The notes under the pieces are model-generated. The model saw nothing but the letters and a program-made list of their open reading frames with translations, was not told the origin of the DNA and made no database searches. This document shows positions 26,815 to 35,525 of a stretch of 64,000 nucleotides of DNA, in pieces (position 1 is the stretch's first letter; each line of letters opens with the position of its first letter). The stretch is from positions 133,693 to 197,692 of the forward strand of contig CAWHFO010000080.1 of assembly GCA_963828215.1 (NCBI GenBank). The letters are read 5' to 3'. The translations under genes were made by a program, and so were the position numbers. Origin of the DNA: CAVTJL01 sp963828215 (GTDB lineage: Bacteria > Pseudomonadota > Alphaproteobacteria > Geminicoccales > Geminicoccaceae).

Positions 26815-26988
26815 TCAGTCCGGAAAATGGCTGACGACGACGAACATCGCCGTGCCGGTGAGGATGACCGCGAAGCTCCAGCTGTAGAGGACGAGCGCCA
26901 AGGGCTGCATCAGCATGACGATGCCGATGCCGATCAGCGCCGTCGCCAGCATCTCCCAGGGGCCGCGGCGAAAGAGGCGGCGGATCAT
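26815..26988 (-). CDS. 57-residue membrane protein of the ABC operon
   Basis: A short gene missed by length cut-offs. It starts at ATG 26988, overlapping the permease stop (ATGA), and ends at TGA 26815, five bases before the ATPase start. The protein, MIRRLFRRGPWEMLATALIG followed by two hydrophobic stretches (GIGIVMLMQPLALVLYSW and VILTGTAMFVVV), should span the membrane twice with a basic N-terminus inside. Tight coupling on both sides argues that it is a real subunit or accessory protein of this transporter. Confidence 0.75.
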   Translation of the reverse strand: MIRRLFRRGPWEMLATALIGIGIVMLMQPLALVLYSWSFAVILTGTAMFVVVSHFPD

Positions 26989-27932
26989 TTGCGCACCGCG
27001 CCGAAGGTGATGCCGCGCAGCAGATGACGGCGCAGCAGCACGGTGAAGATCAGGATGGGCCCCAGGAAGATCGTGGTCCCGGCCGCGACCGCCGGCCAGT
27101 CGAGCCCGCCCTCGCCGATGATGGTCGGGATGAAGGGCGGCGCCGTCTGGGCGTTGCCCGAGGTCAGGAGGACGGCGAAGGCGTACTCGTTCCAGGCGAA
27201 GATCAGGCAGAAGATGGCGGTGGCGGCGATCCCCGTCACGGCCTGCGGCAGCACCACCTTGATGAAGGCCTCGAGGCGCGTGTAGCCGTCGATCATCGCC
27301 GCCTCCTCGTACTCGCGCGGGATCTCGTCGATGAAGCCCTTCAGCAGCCAGACGGCGAGGCTGACGTTCACGGCCGTATAGAGAAGGATCATCCCGAGCC
27401 AGGTGTCGGAGAGCCCGAGCGTCCGGTACATGAGGAAGATCGGGATCGCGACCGCCACCGGCGGCATCATCCGTGTCGACAGGACGAAGAACAGAAGATC
27501 GTCCTTCAGCGGCACCCTGAAGCGCGAGAAGCCGTAGGCCGCGAGCGTCCCCAGCACGACCGAGAGGAAGGTCGAGCCGAAGCCGATGACGAGCGAGTTG
27601 ACGAAGCGCTCGCCGAACTTGGAGGGGCCGGCGATCACCATGTCGTGCGAGCGCACGAGCCTGTCGTACCAGGTCTCGGGCGGCGGCAGCGTCGCCATGT
27701 ACTCCGGCGTCTGGCGGGTCCGGGTGGTGAAGAGGTTGACGTAGCCCTCGAGCGAGGGCTGGAACAGAAGCTTGGGCGGGTAGGCGATCGAGTCGGGCGG
27801 CGTCTTGAAGGCGGTGAGGAGAATCCAGAGCAGCGGCACCAGCGTGACGAGCGCATAGAGGATCACCAGCGTGCCCGCGATGCGCCGCTGGCCCGGAGTC
27901 GGGTCGACGACGGAATGGGCCTCGGTGCTCAT
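26985..27932 (-). CDS. ABC transporter permease, MalG/UgpE type
   Basis: About 315 residues, a CUT1 inner-membrane permease with six membrane segments. The EAA loop is EYEEAAMIDGYTRLEAFIKV, the site that contacts the ATPases. It has a longer periplasmic insert between the first two helices (NLFTTRTRQTPEYMATLPPP region). The start at 27932 overlaps the stop of the other permease. Substrate path with the partner permease, binding protein and two ATPases. Confidence 0.92.
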   Translation of the reverse strand: MSTEAHSVVDPTPGQRRIAGTLVILYALVTLVPLLWILLTAFKTPPDSIAYPPKLLFQPSLEGYVNLFTTRTRQTPEYMATLPPPETWYDRLVRSHDMVIAGPSKFGERFVNSLVIGFGSTFLSVVLGTLAAYGFSRFRVPLKDDLLFFVLSTRMMPPVAVAIPIFLMYRTLGLSDTWLGMILLYTAVNVSLAVWLLKGFIDEIPREYEEAAMIDGYTRLEAFIKVVLPQAVTGIAATAIFCLIFAWNEYAFAVLLTSGNAQTAPPFIPTIIGEGGLDWPAVAAGTTIFLGPILIFTVLLRRHLLRGITFGAVRK

Positions 27933-28894
27933 CGGTTCTTCACGCGCGTCAGCGCCTTGACGTAGATGTTGGCGGCACCGAACACGGTCACGAACAGGAT
28001 GACGGCGAAGGCGCTGGCATAGCCGGTGCGCCACTTCTCGAACGCCTCGCGCTTGAGGTTGATCGAGGCGAGCTCGGTGACCGAGCCCGGGCCGCCCGAG
28101 GTGAGCTCGACGACGAGATCGAACATCTTGAAGTTCTCGATCGCCCGAAAGAGGACGGCGAGCATCAGGAACGGCAGCACCATGGGCAGGGTGATCGACC
28201 AGAACTGGCGCCAGGGCGAGGCGCGGTCGACCTCGGCCGCCTCGTAGATATAGTCCGGGATCGAGCGCAGCCCGGCCAGGCAGATCAGCATGACGTAGGG
28301 CGTCCACATCCAGGTGTCGACGATGACGATCGACCAGGGCGCCAGCTCGACATCGCCGATCATCTGGAACGAGGACGGGCTCACGCCGAGCAGCGTCCCG
28401 ATGACGTAGTTGAAGAGGCCGGTCTGCGGCTGATAGAGGAATTTCCAGAAATTGCCGACCACGGCCGGCGACAGCATCATCGGCAGGAGAATGAGGGTGG
28501 TCCAGAAGCCGTGGCCCCGGAAGCGCCGGTTGATGAGATAGGCGAGGCCGAAGCCCAGCAGCACCTCGAGCAGGATGGTCCAGCAGACGAAGCGTGCCGT
28601 CACCTGCAGGGTGTGCCAGACGTCGGGGTCGGTCAGCACCCGCTCATAGTTGCGCGTGCCCACCCATTCGAGCGCCGCGTTGGGACGATTGGCCCGATAG
28701 TTGGTGAAGGAGAGATAGACCGTCCACAGCAGCGGGAAGATGTTGATCGCGAGCAGCAGGACGATGGTGGGCGCGATGAACAGCCAGGCGATCGCCCGGT
28801 TGGAGAGCCCGCGAGCCCTGACCCCGCCGCCCAGGCCGGCGCCTGCGGCTGCAGCGCTGCTGGAGGACCGGCGGAGGCTCAGGGCGTCGCTCAT
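27929..28894 (-). CDS. ABC transporter permease, MalF/UgpA type
   Basis: About 321 residues, a CUT1 permease with an N-terminal Ser/Ala-rich tail, six membrane segments and the EAA loop YEAAEVDRASPWRQFWSITL. The ATG at 28894 is preferred; GTG at 28900 is an alternative. Its stop overlaps the next permease. It lies ~70 bases after the binding-protein gene. Confidence 0.92.
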   Translation of the reverse strand: MSDALSLRRSSSSAAAAGAGLGGGVRARGLSNRAIAWLFIAPTIVLLLAINIFPLLWTVYLSFTNYRANRPNAALEWVGTRNYERVLTDPDVWHTLQVTARFVCWTILLEVLLGFGLAYLINRRFRGHGFWTTLILLPMMLSPAVVGNFWKFLYQPQTGLFNYVIGTLLGVSPSSFQMIGDVELAPWSIVIVDTWMWTPYVMLICLAGLRSIPDYIYEAAEVDRASPWRQFWSITLPMVLPFLMLAVLFRAIENFKMFDLVVELTSGGPGSVTELASINLKREAFEKWRTGYASAFAVILFVTVFGAANIYVKALTRVKNR

Positions 28895-28963
28895 CGGCAC
28901 CAGGGAGAGGTCATCGGGTGGAGGGACGCCCGCAGCCCCGGGCCGGGGCCGCGGGCCCGAGGC

Positions 28964-30293
28964 TCAGAGCTTGCCGTCGTCCTGGAAGGTCTGGGTCCAG
29001 TCCTTGACCAGGAGGTCCAGCGCCTGCTGCGGCGTGCCCTGGCCCGCGACGACATAGTCGTGGACGCGCTTCTGCATGGCCAGCAGCAGCTCGGCATAGG
29101 AGGGCTCGGCCCAGAAGTCCTTCACGATCTTCATCGAACTCGAGAAAGTCCTGGGCGAACGGCGCGCTCGCCGGGAAGCTCGGATCGTTGAGCACCGACT
29201 TGGCGCAGGAATAGCCGCCCAAGGCCCACCACTTCTTCTGCACGTCCGGCTTGGCGAACCACTTGATGTATTCGAGCGCGTCGTCCTTGTGGTCGGAATA
29301 GGCGACGACCGAGATGCCCTGCCCGCCGAGCTGGGTGTAGTGGTCCTTCTCGGCCGGGTTGACGAAGAAGCCGATCTTGTCGCCGCCGACATTCGGGTCC
29401 TTGTAGAGGCCGGGGAAGAACGCGAAGAAGTTCATCTGCATGGCCACCTGGCCCGACTTGAACGCGTCGAGGCCTTCCGACATGTAGGCGTTGCTCATGC
29501 CGGGCGCCGTGCAGCAATCGTAGAGCGACTTGTAGAACTCGAGGCCGGCGACCGCGCCCGGCGAGTTGACGTAGCCCTGCATGTCATAGGGCTTCTTGGG
29601 GTTCTGGTACTCGAAGCCCCAGTCGTAGAGCACGTTGGTCACGCCCATGGTGATGCCCTCCGAGCCGCGCTCGGTGTAGATGTAGGCGCCATAGACCTTC
29701 TTGCCGTCGATCTCCCGGCCCTGGAAGAACTCGGCGATCCGCTTCAGCTCGTCATAGGTCTTGGGCGGCGCGAGGTCGTGACCGTACTTCTTCTTGAAGT
29801 CGGCCTGGATCTCGGGGCGCGAGAACCAGTCCTTGCGATAGGTCCAGCCGATGGCGTCGCCCATGGCCGGCAGCGCCCAGTAGTTGGGCGTGTTCTTCGG
29901 CCACTCCGAATAGCCGACCACGGTCGCCTCCATGAAGTCGTCCATGGAGATCTTGTTCTTGTCGAAGAAGTCGTTGAGCTTGACGTAGGCGCCGTTCTCG
30001 GCGGCTCCGCCGATCCACTGGCTGTCGCCGATGATGAGGTCGCAGAGCTTGCCCTTGGAATTGAGCTCGTTGAGGAACCGGTCGGCATAGTTGGTCCAGG
30101 GCACGAACTCGAACTTCATCTGGATGCCGCTCTCGGCGGTGAAGTCCTTCGAGAGCTCGACCAGCGCATTGGCCGGGTCCCAGGCCGCCCAGCACAAGGT
30201 CAGCTCCTTGGTCTGGGCGCTGGCCTCGCCGGCGGCGCAGCCCAGCACCATCGCCGCCACCGCGGCACCCTGCATCAAGCGCGATCCTCGCAT
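28964..30293 (-). pseudogene. extracellular solute-binding protein of the ABC importer, one frameshift
   Basis: A type 1 solute-binding protein (SBP_bac_1-like) of ~442 residues. The signal peptide MRGSRLMQGAAVAAMVLG ends near EASA-QTKELTLCW. The core has DLIIGDSQWIGGAAENG and GMSNAYMSEGLDAFKSGQVA. The frame shifts near 29138 (extra G) before the last ~58 residues (MKIVKDFWAEPSYAELL ... WTQTFQDDGKL). All else is intact, so the break may be a sequencing error. Being first in the operon, it is where transcription should begin; the repeats at 30346-30367 lie ~55 bases upstream. The ligand may be a polyol or triose, given the dihydroxyacetone kinase genes downstream. Confidence 0.85.
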
Positions 30294-30345
30294 CGTCGGC
30301 CTCCCAGCCTGGCGGTCGACCGCCGCACCCCTGCGCGGCGGGAAG

Positions 30346-30367
30346 TTTAGTTTAGTTGCGTTTAGTT
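30346..30367 (-). promoter_or_regulatory. TTTAGTT direct repeats upstream of the ABC/Dha operon
   Basis: TTTAGTT-type units start at 30346, 30351 and 30361. They lie ~55 bases upstream of the solute-binding protein start. Short T-rich direct repeats with 5-10 base phasing resemble operators of DeoR-family regulators of polyol operons, so this is a candidate operator. No DeoR gene is in the window. Confidence 0.4.
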
Positions 30368-30616
30368 ATGACCCGGGCCCGATCGGCCTGTCAAGACGCT
30401 TCCTCGGGGCCCGATCGAGGCACGCGACCGGCCGCAATCCGTGCCGGGGAGACCGACGACGCACCGATGCCCCCGGGCGGGCGCAGCCCCGGGCAGCCGG
30501 CGCAGAGCCGAGCCGCAGGCCCGACGACGGGAGCTTGACAGGCGCGCCCGGCAGCGTCAGGCTCGACGGCTCTGACCAACGCGGCCGCGCCAGGACGGCC
30601 CGGGGGAGGTGCGGCG

Positions 30617-30988
30617 ATGGCGAAGCGGGTGCTGGTGGTGGACGACGAGCCCAACATCGTCCTCTCGCTGGAGTTCCTGATGCGCCGGGCGGGCTTCGAG
30701 GTCGAGATCGCCAGGGACGGTGCCGAGGCGCTGGCCGCGCTCGACCGCACGCCGCCCGATCTCCTGCTCCTCGACGTCATGATGCCCGAGCTCGACGGCT
30801 TCGAGGTCTGCGAGCGGATCCGCCAGCGGCCGGAGTGGCGGACCACGAAAATCGTGATGCTCACCGCCAGCGGCCGCGAGGCCGAGCGCCGGCGCGGCCT
30901 GGCGCTCGGCGCGGACGCCTATGTGACGAAACCCTTCTCCACCCGGGAGCTGGTCGAGCAGGTCAAGGCCATGCTCGGCCAGGCGTGA
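30617..30988 (+). CDS. single-domain response regulator (CheY-like)
   Basis: A 123-residue receiver domain without an output domain. Acidic pocket VVDDEP (Asp9-Asp10), phospho-acceptor Asp53 in LLLLDVMMPE, Thr in VMLTAS, and Lys in YVTKPFS are all present. It is followed after four bases by a small membrane protein and then the SSF-histidine kinase, so it is the likely partner of that kinase. Without an output domain it must act on another protein or in a relay. Confidence 0.93.
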   Translation: MAKRVLVVDDEPNIVLSLEFLMRRAGFEVEIARDGAEALAALDRTPPDLLLLDVMMPELDGFEVCERIRQRPEWRTTKIVMLTASGREAERRRGLALGADAYVTKPFSTRELVEQVKAMLGQA

Positions 30989-30992
30989 GGCC

Positions 30993-31196
30993 ATGCCGCT
31001 CATCGGCCGGCGGGCGCGCCACCTCCTCGCCCTCTTCGGCCTGGCGCTGCTGCTCTTCAACTTCCCGGTCCTGGCCCTGGTCGCGTCCCTGCCCGATCTC
31101 GGCCCGTTCCCGCCCCTGCCGCTCTATCTCCTGCTGGCCTGGGGGCTGGTGATCCTGCTGGCGGCAGGGCTCGTCGAGCGGCGGCCGGAGGACTAG
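30993..31196 (+). CDS. 67-residue membrane protein between receiver and sensor kinase
   Basis: Two hydrophobic helices (LLALFGLALLLFNFPVLALV and LPLYLLLAWGLVILLAAGLV) with a basic N-terminus MPLIGRRARHL and a charged end VERRPED. It stops five bases before the kinase start. Small proteins of this kind often precede transporter-like sensor kinases or solute symporters. The role is unknown; perhaps a subunit of the SSF domain. Confidence 0.75.
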   Translation: MPLIGRRARHLLALFGLALLLFNFPVLALVASLPDLGPFPPLPLYLLLAWGLVILLAAGLVERRPED

Positions 31197-31201
31197 CCGC
31201 C

Positions 31202-33971
31202 ATGGCCCTCGCCGTCTCGGCCCTGGTTCTCGGCGCGGCCTATCTGGTGGCCCTCTTCGCCGCCGCCACGTTCGGCGACCGCCGCGCCGACCAGGGCCGC
31301 TCGGTGATCCGGAGCCCCCTCGTCTACACGCTCTCGCTCGCCGTCTACTGCACCGCCTGGACCTTCTACGGCAGCGTCGGCGTCGCGGCGACGGCCGGCC
31401 TGAGCTTCTTGCCGATCTATCTCGGCCCGACCCTGGTGGCGCTGCTCTTCCCCTTCGTGCTGCGCAAGATCCTCACGATCACCAAGGCCAACGGCATCAC
31501 CTCGATCGCCGACTTCGTCTCGGCCCGCTACGGCAAGAGCGGGCTCCTGGGCGGCCTCGTCACGGTCGTGGCGGTCGTCGGGATCGTCCCCTACATCGCC
31601 CTCCAGCTCAAGGCGGTCGGGCTCAGCGTGGAGGTCATGCTGGGCGACCGGTCGGTGGCGAGCGGGGTCCCCGCGATCGGCACCGACACCGCCTTCCTCG
31701 TCACCATCGTGCTCGCCGCCTTCAGCATCCTGTTCGGCACCCGCCACATCGACGCGACCGAGCACCACCAGGGCATGGTGCTGGCCGTGGCGCTGGAGAG
31801 CCTCGTCAAGCTCTTCTGTTTTCTTCTCGTGGGCGTGGTCGTGACCTTCGTCCTGTTCGACGGGCCGGGCGACATCTTCAGGCGTGCCGCCCTGGCGGGC
31901 TATGGCGGCCTCGGGCGGATCGGCGGGGCGGCGGGCGGCTATGCCGACTTCTTCCTCACGACCCTCCTCGCCGGCGCCGCCTTCCTCGTCCTGCCGCGCC
32001 AGTTCCAGGTCGCGGTGATCGAGAACCTCGAGAGCGACCATCTCCGCCGGGCCAGCTGGCTGCTGCCGCTCTACCTGCTGGTCATCAACCTCTTCGTGCT
32101 GCCGATCGCGCTGGCCGGCCGCATCAGCGGGCTCGACCCGGCCGATGCCGACCTCTTCGTCCTGACCCTGCCGCTCGCCGCCGGCCGCGACTGGCTGGCG
32201 CTCGCGGCCTTCCTGGGCGGGCTCTCGGCCGCGACCGCCATGGTGATCGTCGAGACCGTGGCCTTGAGCACCATGATCTCGAACGACCTCGTGATGCCGG
32301 TGCTGCTGCGCCTGGGCTTCCTCGAAGCTCGGCCGGCGCCACGACCTCTCGGCCCTCGTGCTGCTGGTCCGCCGCCTCGGCATCCTGGTCGTCCTGCTCG
32401 CGGGCTACGGCTTCTTCGAGGTGGTGGGCGGGCGCTACGGGCTCGCCAGCATCGGCCTCATCTCCTTCGCCGCCGTGGCCCAGTTCGCCCCCTCATCCTG
32501 GCCGGGATCTACTGGCGGGACGCCAATCGCCTGGGCGCCCTGCTCGGCCTCGTCGCCGGGTTCCTGATCTGGTTCCTGATCCTCGTGGTGCCCGCCTTCG
32601 CCGGGGTCCGCACGGGCGCCGCCGAGATCGTGGCCCACGGCTATTTCGGCATCGCCCTGCTCCGACCCTATGCGCTGTTCGGCCTGTCGGGCCTCCAGCC
32701 CGTGAGCCACGCCCTCGTCTGGAGCCTCGGCCTCAACATCGCCTGCCTCGTGGGCGGCGGCCTCCTCGGCCGCCAGTCGCAGCTCGAGCGGCTCCAGGCC
32801 CGTCTCTACGTGGATGCCGACCAGGAGCGGCCCGGTGCCCATCTCTGGCGCGGCGAGGCCCGCGTGGGCGCGCTGCGCGACCTGCTGCGGCGCTTCCTCG
32901 GCAGGGACCGCGCCGACGCCGCCCTCGCCCAGGACGCGCGCGGGCGGGGCCGGGCGCTGGCGGCCGAGGAGCGGGCCGACGGGGCGATCGTCGAGCTTCT
33001 GCGAGCGCCAGCTCGCCCGCGCCATCGGCGCCGCCTCGGCCCGGGCCGTGGTCGGCTCGGCGGTCCGGGGCGAGGTGATCGGCCCCGACGACCTGATGGA
33101 GATCCTGGACGAGACCTCGCAGGTGCTGGAATACAGCCGCCGCCTCGAGGAGAACTCCCGGGCGCTCGAGGCGGCGACGGCCGAGCTCCGGCGCGCCAAC
33201 GAGCGCCTGCGGCATCTGGACCAGCTCAAGGACGACTTCATCGCGACGGTCAGCCACGAGCTCAGGACCCCCTTGACCGCGATCCGCTCCTTCTCCGAGA
33301 TCCTCCTGGACACGCCGGATCTCGACCCGGCTCAGCGGCAGGGTTTCCTCCTGATCGTCACCCGGGAATCCGAGCGCCTCACGCGCCTCATCGACGACCT
33401 CCTGGACGTCGCCAAGATCGAGTCCGGCCGCATGGAGTGGCAGATCGTCGACTGCGACCTGAAGGAGGTCGTCCTGCAGGCGCTGGACGCCACCCGCTCG
33501 CTGCTGGCCGAGCGCCGGATCGCGCTCGAGGCCGACCTGGGCTCGGGCGCGGCGCTGGTCCGCTGCGATCGCGACCGGCTGATCCAGGTGGTGATCAACC
33601 TCCTCTCGAACGCCGCGAAGTTCGTGCCCGACGAGGGGGGCCGCGTGCGGCTCCGGCTCGACCGCCGGGCCGGGGAGCTCGAGCTGAGGGTCGAGGACAA
33701 CGGGCCCGGCGTGCCGACGGGCTCGAGCCAGGCCGTGTTCGAGAAGTTCCGCCAGCTCGCCGACGACCAGAAGTCGCGCCCCAAGGGGACGGGCCTCGGC
33801 CTCGCCATCTGCCGCCAGATCGTCGAGCGCTTCGGGGGCCGGATCCGGGTCGAGAAGGCCGGCCTCGGCGGTGCCGCCTTCTGCTTCACGCTGCCGGCGG
33901 CACAGGCCGCGGAGTTGTCGGACGCCTCCGTCCGGGACAGGCCCCGCCCGGCCGTCAGCCCGGCTGGCTGA
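31202..33971 (+). pseudogene. SSF-domain sensor histidine kinase (CbrA-like architecture), three frameshifts
   Basis: About 922 residues. The N-terminal ~570 residues form a sodium/solute symporter-like (SSF/SLC5) membrane domain with about 13 helices (KANGITSIADFVSARYGKS). A coiled-coil linker leads to a kinase core: H-box FIATVSHELRTPLTAI, N-box LLSNAAKFVP, G1 VEDNGPGVP, G2 KGTGLGLAI. The frame shifts near 32325, 32490 (a missing C in a C run) and 33001. Read across these, the protein is complete. CbrA-like proteins sense or transport a solute such as an amino acid and signal through a response regulator; the receiver gene upstream is the probable partner. The end overlaps the convergent mlaC by 17 bases. 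Confidence 0.88.
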
Positions 33972-34638
33972 GGCGGCGGCGCATCTCGTCCAGGAGGCCG
34001 TCGATGCCGCGTTTGCCGATGATGTCGCCCGCCTCGGAGCGCTGGGTCACCACCATGCTCACGCCCTCGGCCACGATGTCGATGATCTTGAAGCCGCCAT
34101 CGGCCTGACGGACGCGCCAGTCGACATTGACTGGTGCGCCGCCCGAGGGCTGCAGGATCTTTGTCGAGACGACGCTGTCGGTGTCGTCGACGGAGGAGGC
34201 GCCGACGATGTCGAAGGTCTGGCCGCCATAGGTGTTCAGCCGGGTCGCCATGGTGTGCGTGACGAGGTCGTTGAAGAGCTTCAGGTACTCCTGGCGCTGG
34301 CTCTCCGAGGCTTGGCGCCAATAGCGCCCCATGACCAGCCGGGCGAGCAGCGGCAGGTCGACCGCCACCTTGAGGAGGTCGTTGAGCTCGGTCACCTTGC
34401 TCGCCGGCGGGAGGCTCTTGTCCTTGAGGACGGCCACCGTCTTCTCGCCGATCGTCTTGATGAAGCGCTTGGCGCCCTCCGTGTCGGCGGCGCTCGCCGC
34501 CTTTGCCCCGACGATCGCCCCGGCTGCCGCCAGGAGTCCGAGACAGCGACGGCGGGACAGGCCGGTCGGGTTCTCGGCCGACCTATTTGGCCGGCGGCGG
34601 CGCCTGCTCGTCGAGATTCTCATTGAAAATGTCCTCAT
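33955..34638 (-). CDS. mlaC: MlaC-family phospholipid-binding periplasmic protein
   Basis: About 227 residues from the first ATG. A twin-arginine-like or Sec signal (LSRRRCLGLLAAAGAIVGAK) precedes the MlaC/Ttg2D domain: RFIKTIGEKTVAVLKDKSLP, LPLLARLVMGRYWRQASESQ, and GFKIIDIVAEGVSMVVTQRS. MlaC ferries phospholipids between the outer-membrane MlaA complex and the inner-membrane MlaFEDB transporter to keep the outer membrane asymmetric. The start at 34638 lies inside the 3' end of mlaA (56-base overlap); an ATG at 34623 or a later start is possible. No mlaFED genes are in the window. Confidence 0.88.
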   Translation of the reverse strand: MRTFSMRISTSRRRRRPNRSAENPTGLSRRRCLGLLAAAGAIVGAKAASAADTEGAKRFIKTIGEKTVAVLKDKSLPPASKVTELNDLLKVAVDLPLLARLVMGRYWRQASESQRQEYLKLFNDLVTHTMATRLNTYGGQTFDIVGASSVDDTDSVVSTKILQPSGGAPVNVDWRVRQADGGFKIIDIVAEGVSMVVTQRSEAGDIIGKRGIDGLLDEMRRRLSQPG

Positions 34639-35368
34639 AGGCCTTGTTCGGGCCGCCCGTGGCGCCTGCGACCTGGGCCGCCCGATGCTGCTGCGCCACC
34701 GTGCGAACCGTCGCGTAGTAGTCGAGACTGTTGGCCCTCAGGTCGTCGATGCTCGGCCCCAGCCGGTAGCGCGTGTCGATGCCGTTGGCCGCGGCGATCC
34801 CGAGCCGCACGTCGGTCGGCGCCACATAGGCCATGGGATTGAGCACGAAGCTGTCCACTCCGAGGCCCACGGCGTCCCTGGGGTTGGACGGACCGAAGAC
34901 GGGCAGGACGAGGTACGGCCCCGGCCCCGCGCCGTAATGGGCCAGGGTCAGCCCGAAATCGTTGTCGTGGCGGGGGTGCCCGAGCGTCGTGGCCGGGTCG
35001 AACAGACCGAGCCCGCCGAGCGAGGTGTTGATCATGAACCGGGCCAGAGACTGCCCGGCCTGGTCGCCCTTGCCCTGGAAAAGGTCGTTGGCGAAGGTGA
35101 TCGGCTCCTGGAGATTGTTCAGGACGTTCCGAACGCTCGTTCGTCCCCGCTCCGGCAGGACGTCGCCGTAGAGCGTCGCCAGCGGCCCCAGGATGAGGCC
35201 GTCCAAGATGTCGTTGATGTTGAAGATCACCCGGTTGAGCGGCTCCAGCGGGTCGCCCTCCTGGGCCCTGGCCTCCGTCGCGGCGAGCTGGCCCAGGAGC
35301 GTCAGGACGACCGCGATCCCCGTCAGCCTCGCCCATCGTCCCGACCGGCACCGTCCAATCTCGACCAT
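34583..35368 (-). CDS. mlaA: MlaA (VacJ)-family outer-membrane phospholipid protein
   Basis: A 261-residue MlaA. After a signal sequence ending near ATEARAQ, the family core begins DPLEPLNRVIFNINDILDG and includes FMINTSLGGLGLFDPATTLG and GPYLVLPVFGPSNPRDAVG. The usual lipobox Cys is absent, so it is probably not a lipoprotein here. It extracts misplaced phospholipids from the outer leaflet and hands them to MlaC, encoded just downstream. A Pro-rich tail (NLDEQAPPPAK) ends the protein. Confidence 0.9.
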   Translation of the reverse strand: MVEIGRCRSGRWARLTGIAVVLTLLGQLAATEARAQEGDPLEPLNRVIFNINDILDGLILGPLATLYGDVLPERGRTSVRNVLNNLQEPITFANDLFQGKGDQAGQSLARFMINTSLGGLGLFDPATTLGHPRHDNDFGLTLAHYGAGPGPYLVLPVFGPSNPRDAVGLGVDSFVLNPMAYVAPTDVRLGIAAANGIDTRYRLGPSIDDLRANSLDYYATVRTVAQQHRAAQVAGATGGPNKAYEDIFNENLDEQAPPPAK

Positions 35369-35525
35369 CGCCGACCCTTTCGCGCATGGCTCCAGCGACA
35401 GCCGCTCGACCCCGCCGCCGAACCGACGGCGGTCTTAGGCCGCCCCCGCCCGACTGGCAAGCCGGCGGCACGCGCTGCGGGCCGGCGCGTCCCGGCATTG
35501 CCGGCGGTCGAGATCGCCCGACGAC

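Noticed and set aside
26827..27965. Plus-strand frames across the permease genes (66 and 313 codons)
   Set aside because: Charged antisense products of the CUT1 permease and the 57-residue membrane gene.
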